Positions 5,398 through 10,322 of a stretch of DNA of 10,322 nucleotides are shown here, one piece after another (position 1 is the first letter of the stretch; every line of letters starts with the position of its first letter). The stretch lies in contig MU646499.1 in assembly GCA_026770585.1 (NCBI GenBank), positions 155,452-165,773 of the forward strand, written 5' to 3'. The notes below the pieces were generated by a model. The model was not told the origin of the DNA, did no database searches, and was given only the letters and a program-made list of their open reading frames with translations. This stretch comes from Baffinella frigidus. Taxonomy: Eukaryota > Cryptophyceae > Cryptomonadales > Baffinellaceae. The position numbers and the translations under genes were made by a program.

Positions 5398-6552
5398 CTA
5401 AGCTCCGGCCGCTCCGGGTCGCTGCACGAAGTCGCGTGCTGCAGCGGGTGCCGTCCGCTGGATCGACGCGAGCTTCTCCTCAAGATCCTGCACCACGAGC
5501 TTCGCAGCAGCGAGAAGCTCCTGGACATGCTGCTCCTCGCGCCGCGCCCCGAGCATCGCGTCCACGCGCGCACGCGCGTCGAACACCGCCACTTCGTGCG
5601 GGGACGAGATGCGCCAGTGCAGCTTGATCTCGGCCACGGGCGGGTCCCTCTGCTCGAGCTTGTCGTCAAACTCGCCCATCCACTTGATCTCTTCAACGTC
5701 CACGCCCACAAACCCGAGGACATTGAGCATGAAAAGCCGCCGGTTGTCGATGCAGAAGAGAGGCGCGCCGTCGGCGTCCGCCGGGCGCCGCGCGACGCGG
5801 ATGCGCGGCCATGGGATCTTCCCGCGCTGGATTTCCTGCAACTCTGGCGGAATCGGCAGCGTGGAACCCTCGTCGGGGGAATCCTGGTCGCTGAGGAGGT
5901 CCGCGAGCACAGAGAAGATGTCGCGAGGCCCGGTGGGCGTGGTGAAGGTGGTCGGGTTGATCCAGCGCTGCGTCGGCCGCACGTCCGCCAGCGCGACGCG
6001 CTTGAAGCTGACGCGCACCAGCTCCAACCCCGACGAGCCGCCGCCCGACGAGTGGCCGCCGCCGGCGCGGCGAGATAGCGGGAGCGCCACCCGCGCCATT
6101 GTGGCGTTGTTCTCGCTCGGAGCAACCCGCCCGCCGATTGCCGCGGTGGCCGCATCCCAAACCTCGCAACCGGGAGACAACGCCGGGGGCGTTGCATCAC
6201 CGATGCAATCGAAGTTGTCCCACTTGGCATCCCAACTCTTGAGCGCGGCCTTGCCGCAGCAGCTCCAGTGGGCGATTGGCACGCAGTTCTTCGCCTGCGA
6301 TTTCGTTGTGCGGTACAGCACCATCTTCCCAGGGTGAAGCTCCGTAGGTGCCTCGGCCGAGCACTTGGTTCCTTGCTCGAACGAAGAGTTGAGGATCACC
6401 CCATCCGGCCCAACGGTGCCCACTTTGCCACAGCAGCGGGCGAAGACCCAGCGCGTGTTGCTCGTGGACCCCGCGCGCGTCGCCCAGCGCAACTCGATGG
6501 GCGCAGCCCAGTGATAGCTGTGGTCGTAGTACACGCTCGGTTCGTCGGGCAT
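5398..6552 (-). CDS. CHORD-like / ParB-like domain protein, intronless
   Basis: 384 codons on the minus strand. ATG at 6552 is the first Met after an in-frame TAG at 6603-6601, so the 5' end is closed. Residues 35-64 (WVFARCCGK..C) and 73-116 (HPG, AHWSCCGK, FDC) resemble CHORD zinc-binding halves (HPG then W.CC then C). Residues 159-172 are a Gly/Ser linker. Residues 178-285 (VSFKRVALADVRPTQRW, IRVARRP, FCIDNRRLFML) resemble the ParB/sulfiredoxin fold, where a conserved acidic-x-RR stretch lies in the binding pocket. Residues 325-365 are Ala/Glu-rich and probably coiled coil. Domain calls are from memory of motif patterns. A nuclear or signalling role is only a guess. Unlike its neighbours it has no intron and no CCCTAAA repeats. 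Confidence 0.72.
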   Translation of the reverse strand: MPDEPSVYYDHSYHWAAPIELRWATRAGSTSNTRWVFARCCGKVGTVGPDGVILNSSFEQGTKCSAEAPTELHPGKMVLYRTTKSQAKNCVPIAHWSCCGKAALKSWDAKWDNFDCIGDATPPALSPGCEVWDAATAAIGGRVAPSENNATMARVALPLSRRAGGGHSSGGGSSGLELVRVSFKRVALADVRPTQRWINPTTFTTPTGPRDIFSVLADLLSDQDSPDEGSTLPIPPELQEIQRGKIPWPRIRVARRPADADGAPLFCIDNRRLFMLNVLGFVGVDVEEIKWMGEFDDKLEQRDPPVAEIKLHWRISSPHEVAVFDARARVDAMLGARREEQHVQELLAAAKLVVQDLEEKLASIQRTAPAAARDFVQRPGAAGA

Positions 6553-6589
6553 GATGCGTGTCTCGAGGTGACGAAGAGACGTCGGAATT

Positions 6590-6677
6590 GCTCGGTTTGA
6601 CTAGATAAGCTTGAGCTTGCTCTGTTTGACTAGCGGAATGGCCTCCTCGACTCGACTGACAAGCTCGGTTTGACCAG
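6590..6677 (-). promoter_or_regulatory. Three upstream copies of CTRGTCAAACMGAGC
   Basis: On the minus strand the motif occurs at 6604-6590, 6633-6619 and 6677-6663, that is 38-125 nt upstream of the ATG of the minus-strand gene. A partial copy in the opposite orientation lies near 6844-6857. Repeated short motifs at this distance could be promoter elements, but no TATA box is evident. The role is inference. Confidence 0.3.
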
Positions 6678-6705
6678 CAGTTTTTTTTGGCAGGATGGTT
6701 TTCGA

Positions 6706-6822
6706 CGGGGGGTATTTCAAAAGTCAATTTCGTCAATTTGATCAGGTGTTTCGTCCAAAAGTTAACAAACAGCTCGAAGAATGAGGAAACGGCTCCAAGA
6801 ACGAGGATGGAATGCCACCCTC
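6706..6822 (+). repeat. Dispersed repeat R, copy 2
   Basis: Aligns with the reverse complement of 1924-2040 through ggggggtatttc, aaagtcaattt and ggctccaagaacg. It shows no inverted ends and no coding signal. It lies in intergenic DNA here and in a kinesin intron at the other site. Confidence 0.6.
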
Positions 6823-6933
6823 AGCGTGATTGACCAGTATCTGCGGTTCTGGTCAAACGACGGGGGAAACCCCTCGAAAAAAAACAGCGTCGACTTTGAA
6901 AAGTCACTTCTGGAGACCTTCTGGATCTATCTT

Positions 6934-7079
6934 ATCTCAGAAAACGAGTTCTAAAACTCGTTTTCTTAAGTCAATTCCCTTACAATTTTGTCAACTTATG
7001 CGGAGAGTAAAGAATAAGTTGACGAATTTGTAGGGGAATTGACTTAAGAAAACGAGTTTTAGAACTCGTTTTTTGAGAT
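6934..7079. mobile_element. Long hairpin / MITE-like element with 65-bp arms
   Basis: Arms 6934-6998 and 7015-7079 are reverse complements over 65 bp with only about 4 mismatches and a 16-nt loop. The outer part of each arm is itself a palindrome (aacgagttctaaaactcgtt). If transcribed it would make a near-perfect dsRNA stem. Confidence 0.88.
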
Positions 7080-7229
7080 TTTAATATCTGACTGTCTAAT
7101 TTTCTCATTGCCGACTCTTTTGCTGCTGACGCGATGCGCCCCAGCCCCCCCCCCGGGTTCCCAGTAAGGTATTCCTACCCAACATGAAAACACCCAGACG
7201 CTGGCCGGAGCCAGGGAGCGCCGCTGGGC

Positions 7230-7359
7230 ATGGATATCTACGTTGTTTGGAATGTTCATGTGGTGGGTGGGGCTAATGATGTGGGCGGCGGCAGCCTCGA
7301 GGAGCCGGTGGAGGAGCCAGAAGGAGATGTCGGAATCTCGCTGACCAAGGATCCATGCG
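7230..7359 (+). CDS. PDZ gene, exon 1 (5' limit uncertain)
   Basis: The frame encodes GSLEEPVEEPEGDVGISLTK and then DPC plus one G before donor gtatct at 7360. GDVGISLTKD fits the first strand and carboxylate-binding loop (the GLGF-like position) of a PDZ domain. The single leftover G joins the GA of exon 2 to make Gly, matching phase. ATG at 7230 has G at -3 and G at +4 and could be the start codon. The frame is open back to 7187, so an upstream acceptor (for example cag near 7211) is equally possible. Confidence 0.55.
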
Positions 7360-7741
7360 GTATCTCCCCGTTCCTCCAAGCCGCTGCCAACCTACCATCT
7401 CCTTCCCACGTTCGCGTCAAACCAGCTGCTCCATCCTTAAAATATCTAGAATGAGCGCAGCGCTGCGTGGAAGGCCGCGGCGTCCCGGCAGCCGCATTCT
7501 CTTTCTGTGGACGGGATCGCGCCCCCTCTGCCCACTGCTCGCCGGCTAGCGGCGCCACTGAGCCCCCGCGCCGCATATCGGAAACATTGAGCCCTGAGAG
7601 AAACAGTTTAGCTCGTCATAGATAGTGGGAATTTATTGATTACAAGACCAGCACGGAGCACGACCACATTCTAAGACCCCCTGCGCTTTTTTTGGTAAAA
7701 CAAGGATCTGGAATTCTCTCGCACACTACACGTTGTCGAGT

Positions 7742-7800
7742 TCATATTAAAGCACCGTAACCAACAAATGAAAAAGTGTGACGGTGTGGATACAGGAGAG
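7742..7800 (+). repeat. Direct repeat D, copy 1
   Basis: Shares aaagcacc and then gaaaaagtgtgacg, tgtggatacaggaga with 8616-8677; the last roughly 30 bp differ at only one or two positions. It ends in acaggaga, like the true exon 2 acceptor. Confidence 0.82.
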
Positions 7801-7852
7801 TAGCCAACTCCCATCAGGTTGGCGGACGTGTTATAACAATGATCACCGTGTT

Positions 7853-8000
7853 CCAGTAGCCCTCAGGGTTGGAGCAAACCTACGATTTTTGATTTCCGGT
7901 TCCTTCGGAAATTGGAGCCGTTGAAGCCGGATTCCGGCTTCACCCCCAAGGAATCGGAAATCAGAAATCGTCGATTTGCCCCAACCCTGAGGGCTAGTGG
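7853..8000. mobile_element. Family N inverted-repeat element 1
   Basis: Ends ccagtagccctcagggttgg and, inverted, ccaaccctgagggctagtgg match at 19 of 20 positions. Pairing continues inward through acgatttttgatttccg / cggaaatcagaaatcgt. The loop holds palindrome gaagccggattccggcttc. Length is 148 bp, with no coding capacity. Confidence 0.85.
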
Positions 8001-8031
8001 TTGGTAATAACGGTGTATCCTCCCCCTGCAG

Positions 8032-8169
8032 GCCACCAGCCCTCACAGAAAGCTCACATCAATTGTGTCCTTCTATTTTTCTGGTACAAATTGGGCCACG
8101 GACATCGGATTCCGACGTCCTTGGCCTAAACCGATTCAGGTATCTGATCAACCTGTGAGGGCTGGTGGG
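8032..8169. mobile_element. Family N inverted-repeat element 2
   Basis: Ends gccaccagccctcacag and, inverted, ctgtgagggctggtggg. A central palindrome lies at 8093-8127 (ggccacggac .. gtccttggcc). The termini share ccaccagccctc with element 3, but the interior is unrelated to either neighbour. Confidence 0.82.
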
Positions 8170-8247
8170 GAGAGCACGCCGTGAGCTGTTCCAAACGGCT
8201 GTGGGCGCTTGGCAGGAGCATTCCCCTGCCGAGGCCAGTCGGCACCT

Positions 8248-8393
8248 CCCACCAGCCCTCCAAAGTGGCTCAATTAGTGCCCTGGAAGGTCTTCGATTTT
8301 ACCTTGGATCGGGGTCGGGTCCGACCCCGATCCAAGGTAAATCGAAAATGCCCCAGAGCACCATTTGAGCCACCTCCAAGGGCTAGTGGCTGG
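8248..8393. mobile_element. Family N inverted-repeat element 3
   Basis: Arms 8248-8303 and 8336-8393 pair along most of their length (ccaccagccctc, gtggctcaa, tcgatttacc). The centre, 8302-8337, is a perfect 17-bp stem with a 2-nt loop around ggatcggggtcgg. The most stable hairpin in the cluster. Confidence 0.88.
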
Positions 8394-8615
8394 TTGGCAT
8401 CTGTTGCCCCCCTCCTAAGAGATCCCACGCCGCAGGAGAGCACGCCACAGTTCTCTCCGGGGATCTCCGCCAACCCTCAAGGCCTGCGCATCGATCTCCC
8501 GGTTTCAAGGAGAATTGGAGCGCATCCCTGCTCCTGTAGATGTCATCCCGCCGAGCATTCAAGTTGAATACGATTTTTCATCGAAGCTTTCTTCACAATC
8601 GCTTCTCATAGATGC

Positions 8616-8677
8616 GTTATACGAAAGCACCTTTTCCCAACCACCGAAAAAGTGTGACGATGTGGATACAGGAGAAT
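8616..8677 (+). repeat. Direct repeat D, copy 2
   Basis: Second copy of 7742-7800. It lies 40 bp upstream of the true exon 2 acceptor and contains its own caggagaat, identical over 9 nt to that acceptor at 8713-8721. Confidence 0.82.
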
Positions 8678-8715
8678 GACGAGCGTTTGGAACAGCTGAT
8701 CTCGAATTGGCGCAG

Positions 8716-8816
8716 GAGAATACGCGGTAAGCTGGAGCCCGAACCCCGCGGTGCTCGCCGGGGATCTGCTGGTGGTGGTCGACGGCGTCAAGACGCGCGG
8801 CCGCAGCGTAGAACAG
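8716..8816 (+). CDS. PDZ gene, exon 2
   Basis: Acceptor ttggcgcag, donor gttact; 2 nt plus 33 codons. It encodes EYAVSWSPNPAVLAGDLLVV and VDGVKTRGRSVEQ. The AGDLLVVVDGV stretch is the classical PDZ GD-L-x-V-(N/D)G core and GRSVEQV starts the second helix. It links in frame to exon 1 (GISLTKDPCG) and exon 3 (VLALLEGP). The competing frame through the acceptor (QLISNWRRRIRG) has no recognised similarity. Confidence 0.8.
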
Positions 8817-8900
8817 GTTACTGTCCCTAAACCCGTAAACCCTAAAGCCGGTTTACTCCGCAAACCCTTAACCCTAAAAATATTATTATCATAAAAATGC

Positions 8901-8920
8901 GAAGACGCAGCGTAGAACAG
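8901..8920 (+). pseudogene. Degenerate copy of PDZ exon 2 end (copy 2)
   Basis: gaagacgcagcgtagaacag followed by gtccac. It matches the last bases of exon 2 (aagacgcgc..cagcgtagaacag) with an internal deletion of about 8 bp, and keeps the CAG/gt donor. It is preceded by an AT-rich run, tattattatcataaaaatgc. Confidence 0.78.
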
Positions 8921-8947
8921 GTCCACCCGCCCTCCGAACAGGATCAA

Positions 8948-9037
8948 CTCGAGGCTGGAGCGTGAGGCATTTCCTCGGGCGGCGCGTGCGTTTTCATGTA
9001 TGCCGCCCGAGGAAATGGCGCACGTTACATCCTCGAG
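8948..9037. mobile_element. Inverted-repeat element in PDZ intron 2
   Basis: Inner arms catttcctcgggcggc (8968-8983) and gccgcccgaggaaatg (9002-9017) are perfect complements. Outer arms ctcgagg..cgtg and cacgtt..cctcgag extend the pairing to about 36 bp. A diverged relative of its right side lies near 9865-9910. Confidence 0.75.
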
Positions 9038-9055
9038 CTGGGCCACCTCCCAAGG

Positions 9056-9138
9056 CTGGTAGTGGTGGTTGACGATATTATTATTATAGATATTATTATT
9101 ATTAAAATTCGAAGACGCGCGGCCCCAGCGTCGAGCAG
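9056..9138 (+). pseudogene. Degenerate copy of PDZ exon 2 end (copy 3), split by AT-rich insert
   Basis: ctggtagtggtggttgacg (9056-9074) matches exon 2 at 16 of 19 positions. Then about 36 bp of ATT-rich sequence is inserted. The match resumes as gaagacgcgcggccccagcg and tcgagcag, with donor gttcct. The insert falls inside the VDGVK codons. Confidence 0.82.
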
Positions 9139-9146
9139 GTTCCTAA

Positions 9147-9210
9147 CTTCTAAACCCTAAACCCTAAACCCTGAACCCTAAACCCTAAACCCTAAACCCT
9201 ACACCCTAAA
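9147..9210 (+). repeat. CCCTAAA satellite between exon 2 copies
   Basis: About eight heptamers (ccctaaa, ccctgaa, ccctaca) on the sense strand, starting a few bases after the donor of copy 3 and ending in an AT-rich stretch before copy 4. The same tract-plus-copy layout occurs in the kinesin intron A-B. Confidence 0.88.
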
Positions 9211-9234
9211 TATATAATAAATATAAAATGCCAA

Positions 9235-9261
9235 GACGGCGTCAAGACGCGTCGAGCATGT
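9235..9261 (+). pseudogene. Degenerate copy of PDZ exon 2 end (copy 4)
   Basis: gacggcgtcaagacgcg is identical to exon 2. About 9 bp are then lost and tcgagcatgt follows, with the CAG|GT junction changed to CATGT. It is preceded by AT-rich sequence like copies 2 and 3. Confidence 0.72.
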
Positions 9262-9318
9262 GCACCCAGAGAAGGGGGTAGTTATTTTTTGGTTTCGGTA
9301 GGCAGGGCCGAAGTCGGT

Positions 9319-9540
9319 GCGAGGAGAGGAGCACCGTCCACACGAGAATGCTGTAGGGGCCTATTTAAAACCAATGTGCTTTTAAAAGTGGGCATTTGTG
9401 TAGTAACTTTCGTTGATTGATCACGTAACTAGCCATTTATTGGCCAGTCACGAGGTTGGAACACCTCATCCTGGTACAAATATTTACAACCTCACATATA
9501 AATAGGATCCTCCAGCATTCTCGAGTGGGTGCTCCTCGCC
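9319..9540. mobile_element. Inverted-repeat element, about 220 bp
   Basis: The left arm, 9319-9367 (gaggagcacc, cgagaatgctg, cctattta), pairs with the right arm, 9499-9540 (taaatagg, cagcattctcg, ggtgctcctcgc), over about 40 bp with small gaps. The centre has its own palindrome actagccatttattggccagt. No coding capacity. Confidence 0.75.
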
Positions 9541-9710
9541 TGAAACCTCGCCCCCCGGGAGCCACCAGCAACCCGTAGCAGCCTATAATCGGATCGGCAA
9601 CTGTAGTAATTTTCAGCTAAACCGGAGAAATCTCTCCGGTATATCCCGTCAGCAATTCGAGGTCCCTAGGGTTTCCTACCGTGGGGTCATAGGAAAGATG
9701 TTTTTTAAAA

Positions 9711-9780
9711 ACGGTAGGCCGTAGTGCTCATACGAACTAATGTTTCGTAGGACCCCCCCTAGGCCCCTACGGCCTACCGT
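9711..9780. repeat. Inverted repeat acggtaggccgtag
   Basis: Perfect 14-bp arms at 9711-9724 and 9767-9780. Around them lie ctaccgt and cgtaggacc motifs, which also occur in the 3541-3600 region (tacggtagg, cgtaggaa). This may be a decayed relative of the elements near the kinesin gene. Confidence 0.7.
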
Positions 9781-9957
9781 AGACAATACCGTAGGCTTAA
9801 CTACCCGGTTTTCAGGACGTTAGCCTATGAAGTTTGATTTTGATTTCGGACCGTCCAGCCGGGAAATGGCTCAAGCCGCATCCTCGATTTGTTCCACTTC
9901 GAGGGCAGTAGACTAAATCTCGAGGCGGGCGGGTGTTCGTGAAGAAGGTCGGGGTGG

Positions 9958-10101
9958 CTTCATCTTATTAGCAATATTAAAGCAACCTGTTTTTCTTTAA
10001 TTTTCTGGCAACAAAAATTACTACAAAAATTCTTTAATATCACTAATAAGAAGGAATCGTGTAGTAATTTTCGTTGCCAGGAAATGAAAGGAAAATAGGT
10101 T
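9958..10101. repeat. Two interleaved inverted repeats
   Basis: Pair A is 9958-9982 with 10032-10053 (cttattag..atattaaag). Pair B is 9984-10025 with 10060-10101, 42-bp arms matching at about 37 positions (aacct, ctggcaac, attactaca). The order A-B-A'-B' is that of a pseudoknot rather than nested elements. Confidence 0.8.
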
Positions 10102-10135
10102 CCCCCGGATAAGGCTGACCCCCAACCCCCATCAG

Positions 10136-10183
10136 GTGCTCGCGCTGTTGGAAGGACCAGTGGGGTCTCGCGCCGCCCTCGGG
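10136..10183 (+). CDS. PDZ gene, exon 3
   Basis: Acceptor ccatcag, donor gtaccg; 16 codons encode VLALLEGPVGSRAALG, phase 0. Joined after GRSVEQ of exon 2 it gives the second helix and last strand of a PDZ domain (EQVLALLEGPVGS). The gene continues to the right of the window, so total length and partners are unknown. Confidence 0.75.
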
Positions 10184-10214
10184 GTACCGTTGAACCCTAA
10201 ACCAATATTTGAAA

Positions 10215-10322
10215 CCCTACACCCTACACCCTACACCCTACACCCTACACCCTACACCCCACACCCTACACCCTACACTCTACACCCTACACCCTACACC
10301 CTACACCCTACACCCTACACCC
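10215..10322 (+). repeat. CCCTACA heptamer array reaching the window edge
   Basis: About 15 tandem copies of ccctaca with two variant units (cccctaca-like at 10257 and ctctaca near 10277), starting about 30 bp after the exon 3 donor. It is a one-base variant of CCCTAAA that has been expanded, and probably forms the start of PDZ intron 3. Confidence 0.92.

Larger units (their letters stand above)
6553..7229. other. Divergent intergenic region
   Basis: It lies between the start of the minus-strand gene and the first supported part of the PDZ gene. It contains three TTTGAC motif repeats (6590-6677), dispersed repeat R copy 2 (6706-6822), and a long hairpin (6934-7079). No reading frame in it shows recognisable protein similarity. 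Confidence 0.6.
7360..8715 (+). other. PDZ gene intron 1, about 1.36 kb
   Basis: Donor gtatct, acceptor ttggcgcag. It holds the three family N elements (7853-8393) between two copies of a roughly 60-bp direct repeat (7742-7800 and 8616-8677), and several CAGGAGA acceptor-like copies. It has no CCCTAAA satellite, unlike the next intron. The stretch 7362-7740 holds nothing I recognise. Confidence 0.6.
8817..10135 (+). other. PDZ gene intron 2, about 1.3 kb, with exon 2 end copies and hairpins
   Basis: Donor gttact, acceptor ccatcag. It carries three degraded copies of the exon 2 end (8901, 9056-9138 and 9235), each next to AT-rich sequence, with CCCTAAA satellite before copies 2 and 4 and after copy 3. 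Three or four inverted-repeat elements lie between 8948 and 10101. Confidence 0.75.

Noticed and set aside
5350-6078. Long open frames on the plus strand and other frames opposite the 384-codon gene
   Set aside because: GC-rich antisense shadows. They show Arg/Ala/Pro-rich composition and no motif, whereas the minus frame has ordered Cys and ParB-like motifs.
5184-6230. 348-codon minus-strand frame overlapping the same locus
   Set aside because: Ser/Arg-rich translation in a shifted frame of the same DNA, with no recognisable domain.
7563-7740. Possible extra PDZ-gene exon in intron 1
   Set aside because: No reading frame with domain similarity, and exon 1 to exon 2 joins in phase without it.
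8612-8830. 72-codon frame ending just after exon 2
   Set aside because: Its second half is the PDZ exon in the wrong frame. The first half lies in direct repeat D and has no recognised similarity.

Overview
The window is nuclear DNA from a eukaryote, most likely a microalga. The basis is spliced genes with GC-rich exons and GT-AG introns, plant/algal-type heptamer satellite (CCCTAAA and variants), a C-terminal-motor kinesin, and many short inverted-repeat elements. The lineage (haptophyte, prasinophyte, dinoflagellate or other) cannot be settled from the sequence alone.

Three genes can be supported. (1) On the + strand at 191-3955 lies the 3' part of a kinesin-14 type motor gene. Six exons run from the switch II loop (DLAGSER) through the end of the motor to a short basic tail and a TAG stop; its 5' part lies left of the window. 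(2) On the - strand at 6552-5398 lies an intronless 384-residue gene with two CHORD-like cysteine segments, a ParB/sulfiredoxin-like fold segment and a C-terminal coiled coil. (3) On the + strand from about 7230 to beyond 10183 lies a gene encoding a PDZ domain split over three exons (..7359, 8716-8816, 10136-10183). All splice phases agree, and the gene continues past the right edge.

The two spliced genes have large introns, and these hold the most unusual structure. Introns contain degenerate copies of the nearest exon ends together with their splice sites. The kinesin intron 260-1321 carries one copy of the upstream exon's 3' end and four copies of the downstream exon's 5' end. The kinesin intron 1446-2089 carries a copy of its own acceptor. 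The PDZ intron 8817-10135 carries three copies of the upstream exon's 3' end. Several copies sit next to CCCTAAA-type tracts. Those tracts occur almost only in introns and nearly always with the C-rich strand in the sense direction, where they resemble a branch point plus pyrimidine tract. I read this as intron growth by repeated duplication of splice junctions with satellite filler.

The rest is mobile or hairpin DNA. There is a three-copy inverted-repeat family M at 3723-4666, in the last kinesin intron and the 3' flank. A three-copy family N with shared ends and different cores lies at 7853-8393 in PDZ intron 1. Single long hairpins lie at 3497-3652, 6934-7079, 8948-9037, 9319-9540 and 9711-9780, and an interleaved pair lies at 9958-10101. 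The kinesin and PDZ genes show no functional link to each other or to the minus-strand gene; the common theme is intron architecture.
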